A stretch of DNA of 64,000 nucleotides from Termitomyces sp. T153 (Eukaryota > Basidiomycota > Agaricomycetes > Agaricales > Lyophyllaceae), in the NCBI GenBank assembly GCA_018296165.2, contig JACKQL020000084.1, forward strand, positions 124,001-188,000, read 5' to 3'. The notes below the pieces were generated by a model. The model did not search any database, was not told the DNA's origin, and saw only the letters and a list, made by a program, of their open reading frames with translations. The translations under genes were made by a program, and so were the position numbers. This document shows, in pieces, positions 34,467 through 47,189 of this stretch; position 1 is the stretch's first letter, and the number at the start of each line of letters is the position of its first letter.

Positions 34467-37400
34467 TGTCCCCTGATTGTGTGTAACTAAGCCTCCCAAC
34501 TACTGTGAAAACAAAGTTTAATTCATTGATCCAATCAATCAATGGCATCAAAACTTACATTTTGCATCATCTGGAGCCCACTGTGAGGGGCTTTGTTGCA
34601 CAAAAACTCACTTTTGGATTTCTAGAGGAGTCCAATCCTTGTAAAACATTAGTTTTGCACCACCTGGGTCTTGGCCCAGTACACCTAAGGTTATTAAACC
34701 AAAGGTTCAAAATTCTTTTACCTTAAGGAAAAGGGAAACTCATGCTTCTAATAAGGGCACAGTATCTCCTTTGCCTGACCCTGAAGTTGCACTCAGACAA
34801 TAAAAACTTCATTCTGACAAGTCAGCCTCAAATAAAAACCAACCATTGTCTCCTATTCTTGAATCAACTAGCTTGGTCAGAATTATGGAGCAAAACATCA
34901 GATATAAACAACCATTGCCTGACAGCAGGGATCTACCTTAGTTCAAGCACACTGAACCCATTGAACCCTCTGAGGTTTATTGCTTTCTACAAAGGATGAT
35001 CTCTTTGTTTGAGCATGCTAGGAAGGAGAGGAAGAAGAGAATCTTTGAGTATGTGGATGCTCAGACTGAACAAGAATGGCTGGGCTTTGATTCCTTTGGA
35101 GATGACTATACTTAGTCTGCTTTTGAGAAAGAGATCAAGGAGTCTTATCCAGAAGCAGTATATGACACAGGTAGTATTGCAAACCTAGACAGAATCTGCA
35201 GAGAACATGCCCAACTTAGCAGGAATGACACTACAGAGATCCCTTCTCTAATAAGAAAATTTAGAGCTGAGGCTAAGAAGTTGGCTAAAGTCACTGGAAA
35301 TGGGTCTCTGGTAGACAAAATCCTGGGATGCTTTCCACCAGCTTTTGGAGATGTGATTGAGGAAAGGTTGATCAGTAGATATGGCTGCTACAAAGACCCT
35401 GCTAGAAATAGGCACAAGGACAACAAGTATGACCTATCAGAAGTGCTGACAGTAGTGGGGACCTTGATAGATGGTGCTACTGTAATGACCCCTAGAGAGG
35501 AGATAGTAGAGAAAATGGAAACTAGTAGGAGGAACATTAAGAAGGAGGTAGTGGAGGAGAAAATGGCTCATCTACAAGATGCTGTGGTTACCATTGGGCA
35601 ACAAATGGGGAGCATCCAGAGTACCATGCAAGCTTTGCAAGCTGGTCAACTTGGACATGTGCAATACCTGCTTGAATATCAAAGGGAGCCAGGGCATAAG
35701 GGCATAAGGGCCTCCTACATTTCCAACTTCTGGGAGAAGTGGTGTTACTTGCTTCTATTGTTGGCAAACTGGACATAGAATCTCAGAGTGTGAAGTTAAC
35801 AAGGAAGATGTACAAAAAGAATGGATCATCCTGTTGGAAGGGAGAGCTAGACTACCTAATGGTGCTCTTTTACCTATGAATCCTGCTGGTATATCTCCTC
35901 ATGCTAGACTAGTGCAGGTACATGATAAGCAAGTGAGCATGTACTTTGGATGGCCAAAAGATGACTCTCCAGAGACAGTCACTTACTCTACCTATTTAAA
36001 CTCTGCTAAAGATACAAGGGATGACATGCTAGAACACGTTCAATATAAGGAGTCAGACTGCTTGGGGGACTTGGAGAAAGGTTTCAATAAAATGGCTGAG
36101 ATGCTCAGTGTGTTGGTCAACACAAGGAACACAGCTAGTCCTGAAGGACAGAAATCTTCCTCTAAGGATTTTTCAATAACTCAATGAAGGCAATTAGGAA
36201 AGAGGCATCTCAACCAGGAGTATCCCCATTGCCAGAGAGAACCCCTGATAAACTCTGAAAAGAAAAAGTAACTCTGGTGATTCCACCTAGAGTTGCACCA
36301 AAACTGGATCTACCTTTTGAGAAGGTTCCAGCCCTCAATGAGGGACCCAATTTGTCAGTGCAGGACACTGTCAAAAGTTCCTTAACAGGACAAAGAAGGA
36401 AGGAGTGGGATAGGACCATTGATAGGCTCTGGGAGGCTACTGTACCTTTTAGTACTGGCAAACTGTTAGATGTGGCTCCTGGATCAAGAGAAGCAATGCA
36501 ACAAAAATTGACTCTCAGATCAGGAACTCAGTCTAGGAATCCCAATATCCCAAAGGTAGCAGCTCAACAGCAGACTGTAAGGGTAAAGAAACCACTGGAC
36601 AAAGTAGATGTCAATGACCTACCAATGGCAACCTATTTCATTGCAGATGGGACACAGGGTGGATTACCTACTGGTGCAGTAGTGCATCAGGATTGTGTAG
36701 CCACTTACTTGGAAAATATCCCTCCAGAAGAAAAGCCAGTAGTGGTGTATGTGGCCAGAGATTTGCAAGTGTTAAGATCTTAGTATACCACTGTCAATCA
36801 GAGGGGGCAAGTAGAGACAATTCTAGACAGTGGTTCTCAAATAGTCTGTATGGCACTAAATGAGGTACTTCATTTAGGATTGACTTGGGATCCAGACATA
36901 TGCTTAAGGATGGAGAGTGCCAACAGTCAAGTCAATACATCAGTTGGTTTAGCCAAAAATGCACCATTTACTTTTGCTAAAGGCTTCACCATTTACTTGC
37001 AAGTGCACATCTTTGTCAAGCCAGCTTATACTGTCTGTTGGGTTGTCCTTTTGACACACTGACAGAAAGCAACATACAAAATCTTCAAGATGGCAGTGCC
37101 ATCATAACTATCAGAGATTCTAATACTGGTTGCTGGACAGCCCTGCCCACTCTTCAGAGAGAGAAGTTGCCAAAGGTAGGTGTTGGAGGAGATAGTGATC
37201 CAGAATTTTCAATCTCAATGATCTGGTCAGTGACTAAGGAGAGGTGGCAGTAATGATTGGAGTGAAGGAGAATGGGAAAGTAGTGGTGACTGGATACACT
37301 ATAAGTAATAGTGGATTCAAGAACCAGGAGGTGAGAGATGTGTATCTGCAAGCCTTTGCTGCAGAGGTAGGTGTTGGAAAAAGAGATGAGAAGACATTGT

Positions 37401-37920
37401 CAGCCTATCTAAATGGGCAGCTGTGTCAGATACCAGAGAGATGGAAAAGATCTTAGTACAGCAGGAAAACCTAGAGTTAGAAGCAGGTGTGAGGGAAACT
37501 GCACAAGTATTTTCTAAGAAATACAAACCTGTTGCTAGAAAGGTGAAACCTCTACTAGGGACCTCTCCTGAGGAGTTTAGAATTGAAAGATGCATCACTG
37601 GAGATCCACTAGCAGACATGCCACAGTTGGACCCAAATCCACCTGACTGCAAACCCACAGGGAGGTACACTGCTAAGTGCAAGGAAATCATGGACCAAGT
37701 ACATGGTGATGGTAGCTTGTGGCCAGAGAGGATGAAGGCAGTGCATCATCTAATGATGCTGCAGAATGTGGCTTTTGCATGAGATAATTCTCAAAGAGGT
37801 AGGCTCAAAGAGGAAATCTTCCCTCCTGTGGTGATGCCAGAAATTCCACACACTCCCTGGGTATTGAAGAACATTCCCATTGCTCCTGGACTCAGAGATA
37901 AAATCTGCCAGATGATGTAG
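34467..37920 (+). pseudogene. Ty3/Gypsy gag and aspartic protease (family-4 element)
   Basis: The plus strand carries a leader (34,484-34,560) and a long gag region (34,990-36,180) with helical charged sequence. It includes a zinc knuckle across a frameshift near 35,750 (C..CWQTGHRISEC). A spacer follows, then the protease active site VETILDSGSQIVCMALNEVL (~36,810-36,870; D-S-G) with a typical downstream fold reading LRMESANSQVNTSVGLAKNAPF. The RT begins with WVLKNIPIAPGLRDKICQMM near 37,860, after which the frame collapses at a stop (~37,918). The catalytic RT core is absent, so this is a 3'-truncated, inactive copy. Confidence 0.8.
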
Positions 37921-38118
37921 GGGGTGTTTTTTTAGGGAGGAGTGGGGCTAGCTAAGAGTATGGCTATGCTATTCAAGGCAAAGGCAATGCCAATGCTTAC
38001 AGTGTGGGGGTCTCTTGTACAGGAAATATGGGAGAATGGGAAATCTTTGGGAAAGAATCCACAAACTCAACATCAGAGTCAGAATTGACAACCTGGGGCC
38101 CTGGGTCAATAAGACAAA

Positions 38119-39126
38119 TTAGGTGGAATCAATAAGAAGATACTTGCAGATTGTTGAGCAAGTCTCCAGTCTGATCAATGTCTGAGGGGCCCAAAGTTTT
38201 GTTGAGGTGATCAAGGCAAGCCAAAATGAGCTTGTAGGTTTGAAGTGTGATGTCAAGAAAATAGAGTTGTCACTGCATGGAAAGGTGGATGGCATTGCAA
38301 TGTTTGTGGAGGTCAGTGTGTGGGAGGAGGGTCCTGTTGTCAGCAAGTTGGATGGCTTCAAGGGCAGCATTGACCTGGCTGAGAAGAAAGAGCTCAGCCT
38401 TGCTCCCAGGCTTAAAGTTGGCTGGGAAAAGAAACTCAGAAGAATGGAAGGACAAGAATGAGGGATGGACTATAGGCTGGGAGAACTTCAATCTTTTGGC
38501 TTAGGCTTGCCATCAGGCTCAGTGTAGGTTTTGACAAGGAGGAGGGAAAGCATGTCAAAATGATGAGCAAGCAAGTCAAGTTTGAAAGCTGGGACTGACA
38601 TTAGTTCAACACTTTCCAAAATGGATGGAGGATGGACCTAGTATGTCTATGTCCTGATCTTGAGTACAACATTTCAGCTAAGGAGCAAGGAGTTAGTCAA
38701 AGGGGAGAGCTAATGAGAAGACATACCTCCTCAGCTTCCCATTGGCACTAAACCTCTTGGCAATTCTTTCCCATCTGAATAATTGTGTCAGCAAAAGTGA
38801 GGAAGGCCTGCACATCAGCAGAGTCATTGGCAGCACTGCAATCTATCACAAGAAGGGTGGTGGACAAGGTGTTAAAAAGACTCTTCAGTTTGACAATGCA
38901 TGGGAAATTGGCCTGATCAGCAAAACACTGGGGAAGCAAGAAAAGAAGGTGAGTAGGTTTCTAACTGGGGTGCCAAGCACAGCCATTGATTGACCATCAG
39001 TGCATGATCAGGCTCAGTTCTCTTTGATGTCAGTGCTACTGCTCTGCTGGCATCATTTGTACTGTTTTCTCTGCATTCTTTGGTGTTTTTACTCATACTA
39101 GGTATGTACCCAATGTCTACAGTTTT
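38119..39126 (-). pseudogene. Repeat R5 (- copy), unrecognised transposon ORF
   Basis: Minus-strand readings include MSKNTKECRENSTNDASRAV, ALMVNQWLCLAPQLET, and LKSLFNTLSTTLLVIDCSAA followed by FADTIIQMGKNCQEV, then a broken tail toward 38,119. The first part recurs at 22,175-22,667 on the other strand. I do not recognise the family. The composition and repetition indicate a transposon protein. It is split by the LTR at 39,127-39,686 and has stops. Confidence 0.5.
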
Positions 39127-39686
39127 TGTAAGGGCAACCTCTGGAGGCTGTGGCTCAATCACACAACTAGCAGAGGGAGATCCAAAGTCTATTCAGTATC
39201 TACAAGAAGTTCTAGAGTTCTAGCTACTCACCTGGCAGAGGGAGATCCAAAGATAACAATTCTAAGGATTCCCAATGCCAGTGTTCAGAAAATTTACTCT
39301 AGAGCTTCTGAAAAAAACACCCAACAACAACCAAACCTGGAGTTTGATCAAAAAGCAGAAATCCATTGTAAATGGCCTTGATCTTGGGACTTCCAGCATG
39401 TGACCACATGGAAAAATGACCAAAAGATAGCCCTTAGTTGGAAGTACCTGTGGTCCAAGGATGGGAGGCTTACTACAATGAGTGATAGGCCAGGAATGCA
39501 GGAAACAATCCAGGGTTCTGGTGAGAAACCATGTGGAGGGGGCAACACTTGTCAGAATTACAGACAGAGAACCAGTGCAGCCTGAGGGCTAGAACTGGGA
39601 CCAGCAGATAGGAAAAGCAAAGGAGAATAAAGGAAAACCATAAAGAAGGAGAACAGGACAGAGAGGGAATGGGACATCCCCTGACA
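39127..39686 (-). mobile_element. Solo LTR of family 3 inserted in R5
   Basis: On the plus strand it reads TGTAAGGGCAACC...CATCCCCTGACA (560 bp). It sits in a run of Ts present on both sides (five and six T), consistent with a TTTTT duplication. The uninterrupted target is seen at 22,240-22,270. Confidence 0.75.
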
Positions 39687-40281
39687 TTTTTTGACATTTA
39701 GCCAAAGCTTACAGTTTTCAGCTTTTTCTTTGCTATATTTGAGTCTCTACCTTCTAGTATTTCTGTCCTATCTCACAGTATGAGACAGGTGTATCACCTC
39801 CCCCATGCTATTTCACTGACTGCCCTCAGTCAGGTTTATGCATCCAAAATGCTGTCATTGCCTGATCACCTCTAAATTCTCAACAAAAAATAATTTTCTC
39901 TCTAAAGAAGGTAGTTTTCCCCCCTATCTTCAATCACACCCACACTCCCATAAGAACATGCTCAATAGCCCTCAACCCCACAACAATGGCTCCAAATTAC
40001 CCATGGGTCCTGCCACTAAGCTTCCCCACATGCCATCATCTGCTCACTACAGCCTTGTCCAGAATTTCCCTGACAACTTCATTCTACTCAAGTGTTCTGT
40101 CAAGCACAATGTGAACCAAGTTATTCTGGCAGTTCTTCAGTTCCCTTTGTTTGCCCAGGCTGTCATAGGTATCTGTGAAGTTGCAGTTGGCATCCCCAGC
40201 TCTGGAGCTGACTGTGCATGATACCTCAGCACTATGCAACTTGTAAGCCTCTCTTCCTTTGTTCCCTAAGTCTCTTTTAAC
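39687..40281. other. Continuation of R5, otherwise unassigned
   Basis: The first ~110 bp continue R5 (minus-strand DRTEILE-type reading). The rest holds a 127-aa plus-strand ORF (39,838-40,221) with no recognisable domain. I do not call it a gene. Confidence 0.35.
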
Positions 40282-40820
40282 TGACACTGAAGGACAGTCA
40301 TAGGTGCCTATTGCAATGATACTGCCCCACACACCTCAATAACACAACATTTCTCTATGCCAGGGCACCCAGAACCAAGCCAACAACCATAACAAATCAC
40401 ACACAGACTGCTAGGAGGGTTTTTAGAAGAGAGAAAAACATACAGAAGGATGTGGATCCAGCAAATACTGAATCCTGCCAAGTAATGCATCATCTCAGCC
40501 TACCCAACCAATGAGAGTGCAAGGCCAAGAAAAACCAAGTGGTGCAGAAAACAGGTGCACATGGAGAACACACTGGTCTGTGGTCAAACAGCCAGCTATA
40601 AAAAGGAGAGCATTTGGAGGGAAGAAGACAAGCAAACTATGTATTATGGCTTGGAGATCCCTAGGGAGCAGATTTCTTAAGCCTACAAGTTGCTCATTGT
40701 TTTGTATTTTATTTAATAATATTATTGGACCCTTTCAATAGTACTAGACCATCTCAAACTTGTGAATGAACATGTTAAAACAATATATACTATTATTATG
40801 TTTTACATGAGCTTGCATGT
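40282..40820 (+). repeat. LTR of family 4, second copy
   Basis: About 85-90% similar by eye to 22,675-23,207, including the TATA-like agctataaaaagg at ~40,596. It is followed by 80 bp of the same leader (actaagcctctaaactactgtg...) that precedes gag at 34,484, then the match stops at about 40,903. It is therefore the 5' end of another, truncated element. Confidence 0.65.
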
Positions 40821-40903
40821 TACTAAGCCTCTAAACTACTGTGAAAACAAAGTTTGATTTGTTGATCCAATCAATTGACAGCATCAAAACTTACATTTTG
40901 CAT

Positions 40904-41511
40904 CACCATTCCTTGGCTTTGCCTGGCATATTGACTGGTGTATAGGCTTCTGAGTTTGCTTGCATGATATTTTCCAACCTAGGTTGGTGATCTGGCTGTG
41001 CCTCCTCTGCCAGTTCCCAGTGGCATTGTTCTCTGTAGCTTGATGGTGTACAGTAATATGAAGAGTAGGATGAGAATACAGCATCAGTAAAATGGAGGGG
41101 GTGTCTCTAGGATCTTTTGTGTCTTTTGAGAGATGTCAAAGAGCACAAAGATGTTTGAGATACAAGAAATATCATGTCTCACTGATTCCATCCTCAATTT
41201 CTCCATGAGACTTTGGAATTCCTCTAGGTCATGGTGTCTCCAAAAGACTCTCCTAAAGATACTCAGAAAGTTCTCAGTATTCTCCAAATGACTCAAGATA
41301 GTTTTAGATAGTTCTTTGAATACCACTTTCCTCAGGTACCAACAACAAATTGTGTACAATTATGCCTTCATGAATAGAAACCAACCACCATAAACCTGTC
41401 TTTCATGTCCATACCCAGCAAATATACTGCAATACTAGCAGAAGCATCACAAGACAATGAGCATACTGACTGTTCTGGTTCATGTCTGAATGGTAGTGTC
41501 TGGTGTCATGT
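40904..41511. other. Unassigned stretch
   Basis: CpG-poor sequence. A 91-aa minus-strand ORF (41,084-41,359) with leucine-rich helical composition is the only coding-like reading. No domain is recognised. Confidence 0.3.
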
Positions 41512-43820
41512 TCAATTGTCCCTGTCATCATCAATATGAAGCAAGTGCTTGACAACATTGCAAGTCATTTTGCTGATGTCTTCATCACTATCATAATCTA
41601 CAAATTGCATGGTCAGAGATGTTTGCAACAACTCCAAAGAGGAACTCACCATCAATGTTGGATTGATCTTCATAGCCCTCATCCAATAGGTTGCTGTCCA
41701 AAACAAGAATAAACTCCTTTATAACACATGTGGAATGAGGTTTGGAATCACTCATGCATGAAAGACTCTGCAATTTCCTGTGCCAGCTGGTCTTTGACAG
41801 TTCCAGAAGGACCTCATGCACATCATAGAGAATTTGCTTCCAATGTTTTATCTGCAAGTTTTTGACAGGCACTATCCATTGTGACGCACATGAGTTGAAC
41901 TTGTTAGCCATCCACCCACCCTTTGTGCACTGACATATTGTGGTATTGCTGTAGTTGTCATATGGGAAGTCACCACATTATGAAGTGTCTACTTGACAAT
42001 AGCCATCATTGATGTATTCCTTTAGAGCATGCTCAACCTGGTCAGGCAAAGTAATCAGAGACAGATAGTATCCAAACAAGAGAAATCTATTACAGGTTGA
42101 AGAGCCAGGATAAGCAATCCCACAGGCATATTGTTGGGATCCAGAGCATCTGTCACATGGACAAAAGAGAGGTGGGCCTTAGCCAAGGTATAAACAATGA
42201 ACAGTGATTCACACCCCTAGGAACATCATGTGTAAGAAGTCAGTAATTAGATATGACACATGTACTTGTTTCTGTCAACACCCATGCTCCCCATCAACAC
42301 ACTTTCTGAACTGATATGGAGCAGTCTCTTTGCCCTCCTGACCTTTCCAATCTAACCACCATTCAACTGCATGACAATGGGCCTCAGGGCTGTCAAATTG
42401 GTTCTGGAAGTCTTTATTGTCAAAGAACTCCTTCAATACACTGCAGGCAGCACTTGCAAAGCCATCATGCCAGCTTTGAAGACAATAAGAGACTTATCAT
42501 TGTATATCATAGCCAAGATGATAGAAGAAAAGAAGTAAACTACCTACAAGACCATGCCAAACATCTCCACTTTTAACTATATAAGTTCCATGTTTGTAGA
42601 TGGAGTCAATGATCATTTGAAGTTTGGCTGATGACATGTTGGACCATGGTGCAAGAATACCAGCCTTTTCTTTTACAAGAGGAATGACCTCATCAGTGAA
42701 TTTCTTGGCTGTGCCAGTAGGTAAGTGATGAAGATTGCATTTCCTCTTACCACTGCAGAGTTCTGTCAATGTCACCACATGTTTACTTGGTATGATCTTG
42801 ACAATAGACTGTGACTGCAACTGTGTGTCAACATGTGAGTGAATCAACAAATCTGTGCATACCACAAGAGCCTGATCCAAGTTAGTGTGAGTTGCCATCC
42901 CCAATTTTCTGATTGCAGACTTCTCAACCTCATCATCTTTATTGTCTCCTAAAAATCCACCTGTTTTTACAAGAGAGTCATCAGCCTCCACATCTTCCCA
43001 TTGTGTTATGGCTGCTGCAGCTAAAGCTTCAGAACTCCAAACTTTGCTAGTTTCAAGCCACCTGGCATTAAATGCACTTGTTGATTTATTGTTCTTTTTT
43101 TTTGGGAACAATGGTGACAGATTTAGAGGAAGGTTCAATGCTGATCAAACCAGGTCAGATGCAAGCATTTGAACCTTCAGAGAAATGGTATGACACACTC
43201 TGCCTTTTGCTTACCACTAGTACCTGATTCAGTATGAGTTATCCTTAATGCAGATATGTCACTGTGTCATGGCTCAAATTTACTTCCTTGGTTAGATTGT
43301 TGGTCTTCAATCTCAAGGTCTTTGTCTTCTCCTTCATTGCTATTTTCATCTTGAGGGGCAGGTGGTGGTACATACTCCTCATCTTAATCCATATTGGAAT
43401 CCTTGGACATGTGAGGTTCAGCTGATCACAACTACTTCAGAGCTCAGTAGTGGATAGAATGATGATATCTGCTTACCTGATGTACTCTCTTGAGTTTTTG
43501 GACAGTGCCTTATTTGAGGCTTGAATGGAGCAATATGGATATTAGGAGGATGATCAGTGTTGACTCTTGATTGATATCATCTTGGCAAAGCTCATCCTCA
43601 ACTTCTGCTGCATGTGCTTGCCTCAGGCAGCTTGTTCTTCCTTGAAACTTTGTTCTTCTGCAAGCATGTAACACTTCTCCTGCATCTCAGCTCCAGAAGC
43701 CCAAGGCATTGGAAGCAGACCAGCTGCTGCTACTGCTGAGTGGACTGATTTATTTAATGCATGAGTTGCTAATCTTGGTGGTAGCTGCTGTGCACCCTTG
43801 GTGCATGGTGGGGGCATTGT
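41512..43820 (-). pseudogene. DUF6532-type fungal protein gene
   Basis: Minus-strand gene. A probable start MPPPCTKGAQQLPPRLATHA (43,820) is followed, after a gap, by a large exon (43,138-42,540). That exon includes LTELCSGKRKCNLHHLPTGT, then TDEVIPLVKEKAGILAPW, then DSIYKHGTYIVKSGDVWHGL. This block matches the agaricomycete DUF6532 family, whose role is unknown. A GT..AG intron of about 60 nt near 42,560-42,500 leads to WHDGFASAACSVLKEFFDNK. Remnants extend to 41,512. Stops interrupt the 3' half. The gene faces the Plavaka transposase in head-to-head order and has the same CpG-poor composition as the transposons around it, so it probably travelled with one. Confidence 0.65.
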
Positions 43821-43868
43821 GGAAGTGAGGGAAAGATGATAAGATGTTTGTCTTTCTTTGGATGTCAA

Positions 43869-44110
43869 AAAATGTCTGTTTTCTAATTTTAGCTTGTTTC
43901 CAAGTCACAACAGTTTCCTATCTATGACTTCCAGTGGAATGTGTGCACATGGCTCATGGACACACTTTGTTTAGGCCTAGAGACATTCCTTGTAGTACCT
44001 CCAGTGCAACAAAACATTATTTGATTAAACACATGTCTATCTGAGTCTTGCAAAAATGCAGCTGTACTTAATCAGCAACTCCTCCAACCACTCACTTAAA
44101 TCCTGCTACT
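43869..44110. other. Divergent intergenic spacer
   Basis: About 290 bp separate the DUF6532-type start (43,820, minus) from the Plavaka N-terminal ORF (44,111, plus). It is a candidate shared promoter. No clear TATA box is seen. Confidence 0.3.
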
Positions 44111-45452
44111 TTGCCTTGCCTTACTTCCCTACCTGTTGATGCTTCTGATGGTGGACAGGATGCAGATCATGGTACTGACATTTCTGATGATGAACAGAAT
44201 GCAGATCACACTACTCAATTGTTAAATGATGAGCATATCCATGTCCAAGTTAATGCAGAACATGTTGAATATCACCCTCTAATCAATAGTATGTTGCCTT
44301 TTGGACTGACCTCAAGTTTCTATCAGTCTTCATATTCCACAGGTTTGCCATGTGATCAGGATGGCAGTTTTCTTCCTGAAAATGCTGCACCACCTCCATG
44401 GGGACACCTCCCACACAATGATTTTTCACTCTATGCAGATTGCCACCAATTTGAAATTGCTGATCTGCTATTCTGGCAAACTCAGATGGCTGCCAACAAC
44501 ATCAATGACCTCATGCAAGTTTGGGCAGCAAGACATCAGGATCAGGGTCCCCCCTTTCATTTGAAAGAGCATCTTCATGAAATCATTGACTCCACTCTTC
44601 TTGGTGATGTTCCCTGCAAATCATTCTCAGTCTACTACAATGGCCTCAGTGAGGAAGGTGATGTTGAAGCAGCTCTATGGAAGGTTAAGGGGTGAGATGT
44701 TTGGTTTCACAACACACAAAAAGTTTTGCACAACCAATTGGGGAACAATTACATCAAGCTAGTTCACACCCCATCTGAGGCAGCAAAGATTATGGCTGAC
44801 ATTGGTCACTGCATTGCAGTAGTCCCTTCTTTTCCTGGACTTGAAAGGTTTTCTCAAGGCTGAGGGTTTAAGCAATGAACTGGTGATGATTCAAAGGCAT
44901 TGATGAAGGTATGTAAACTACTTCATTGTTCACCTACAGTCATGATGATTTGTCTTTTACTGCTGTATGAAGGTTTATTTGCCTGCCATCTCAGGCCATG
45001 TACCATCTCCAATGGTAGAGGCCCTCAAATATTTTCTCAAGTTCTGCTACATTGTCCAGTGTTCAGTCCTTGATGAGGATGATCTCAAAAGAGTTGATGA
45101 TGTGGTAGAGAAATTTCATCAGACACAAACCATCTTCGAAGAGCTTGGTGTTCATTCTGAGGGCTTCTCTCTCCCATGTCAACACTCCATTTCACACTAT
45201 TGCCATTTCATCCAGGAGTTTGGTGCACCAAATGGGCTATGCTCATTAATCACTGAATCTGCACATATTAGGGCAGTGAAGAAATGCTGGAGACAGTCAA
45301 GTCAATACAAGGCTCTGGGACAGATGTTATTAATAAATCAACACCTTGACAAGCTAGCAGCATCATGAGCTAATTTTGCTGCTCATGGGATGCTTCAAAG
45401 CTCACTGTTCATCAAAGATGCATCCACCATGCCACCAGAACTATCTGAGAAA

Positions 45453-45483
<31 letters not shown>

Positions 45484-46248
45484 GAGCTGTTCATAGTTGA
45501 GACATTTGGGGCAAGGTTGTTCTTGCACAAAGACCAAGTATGTCATCTGTCCATCATCATCAACATAAAAGTAAACTCGATTAATAATGTCTATAAGTAA
45601 CATCAATCCCTTTTGATGCTGAAGGTCTGGCTGAGTTCCCTCCTTCCCTGACCTCATTTCATGCTTTCTCTATGAGCAAGCACACCCAGAACTCAACATT
45701 CCATTGATAGATGTCCCCCTTGAGGAATGTCCAGCAACAATTGGCAAGATACAAGTCTATCCCTTGGCTGTTGCTACTTTCTATGCACAAAGTAATATTT
45801 CAGGCATAGGTGGAATGTTTCAGGAGAGGATATGTGCTGTACCTTTGTGGCATGGAGGTCTGCCACATTATGACTGTGTTTTTGCTGTGAATGATAAACA
45901 GTTGGAAGGATTTTCTGGACTTCATGCTGCAAGAGTTCACCTATTTTTTGACATCACACATGAAAAAGAAAGTATCCTTGTGCACTTGTTACCTGGTTCC
46001 ATGCCCTTTCAGCTAAACCATGTTCAGAGACAGGAATGTGGATTGTAGAGCCAGACTGTGATAATCAAGGAGAATGCATCATGTTTATCATTCATATAGA
46101 CAGCATTTTACTTGCTGCTCACTTAATTGGCTGTGGAGGTGCAGAGCAAGTCCCAAAGAAATTGATGCCCAGTGATAGTCTTGATGCATTTCCACAGTTC
46201 TTTGTTAATAAATATATTGATCATTATAGTCATGAGATAGCCTTTTAA
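44111..46248 (+). pseudogene. Plavaka-type (CACTA-like) DNA transposase, internally deleted
   Basis: The N-terminal ORF (44,111-44,695) contains HNDFSLYADCHQFEIADLLF and LLGDVPCKSFSVYYNG, as in Plavaka transposases. The middle, with the catalytic core, is largely absent. From 44,967 the C-terminal third follows: VPSPMVEALKYFLKFCYIVQ, FEELGVHSEGFSLPCQHSIS, GAPNGLCSLITESAHIRAVK (to 45,368), then a further C-terminal region (45,704-46,248) ending HEIAF. The domain order matches the family, which moves DNA transposons in basidiomycetes. An aspartate tract is encoded by (gat)n at 45,451-45,482. The copy has stops at 44,693 and 45,366 and is not functional. Confidence 0.75.
45451..45482. repeat. 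(GAT)n microsatellite
   Basis: About ten GAT units, read as poly-Asp within the Plavaka remnant. Confidence 0.9.
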
Positions 46249-46379
46249 TACAATATATGTTTTAGTGCCAATACCACAACAAGTGTTTTCCTTGACTCCA
46301 AAAAACAGTCTTTATTCCAAGGTCTACAAAGTAGCTGAGGCTTTACTCCATCTTCAACCACCAAATTTTGTCCTTGATT

Positions 46380-46930
46380 TTTGCTCCCATGTGATAAGGT
46401 TATTAGGCATGTGATCTTGTCTGACCTGGTATCCTTTTCTTGTCCTCAATTTTTGCTCCCTTCCAGCTATCACCACCAGCTATATAATGAAAATGAACAT
46501 CATGTGACTTTGACCTACTCTGACCAGGTATCCTTGTCCTTGAATTTTGCTCCCTTGAGCACATGATCTGGTCTGACTGGGTATCCTTTTCTTGTCCTCA
46601 ATTTTTGCTCCCTTCTAGCTATTACCACTTGCTATATAATGAAAATGAACATCATGTGACTTTGACCTACTCTGACTGGGTATTCTTGTTCTTGAATTTT
46701 GCTCTCTTAAGCACATGATCTGGTCTGACTAGGTATTCTTTCCTTGTCTGCTCCCTTTTAGCTGCTACTACTGGCTAATATTGTGAAATTGAACACTATG
46801 TGTGTTTTCAAGTTTTGCTCCCTTCCAGCTATCACATCCAGCTAATATTGTGAATATGAACACCATGTGACTTTGACCTACTCTGTCCTTAAAATTTGCT
46901 CCCTCCCAGCTATGTTCTTTGGCTATTACC
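46380..46930. repeat. ~151-bp tandem repeat array
   Basis: About three and a half units, each containing tgatctggtctgactgggta, caatttttgctccc, agctat(c/t)accac and aacatcatgtgactttgacc. The first two units are close and the later ones degenerate. It lies just 3' of the Plavaka remnant and may be its subterminal repeat region. Confidence 0.75.
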
Positions 46931-47189
46931 ACCAGCTAATTAATGGAATTGCTTGTTTTCATTATTTTTTTCCTTCTTGTTCTGTTATTCTGTTATATTC
47001 TTTAATATTACTGTTTTCTTTTTCTTTTTTAATTGTGGTGTTCTATTAGGACAAGAGAACACTACATATATATTCTGTAGCTTGTTCAGGATAGCTTTGC
47101 AATGTATCTGTGTTCATGACAACCAGTCACATTTATAAAGATAATTTCATAACATGTTAACTTTCCATTATTTGAGATAAAATATTTAA

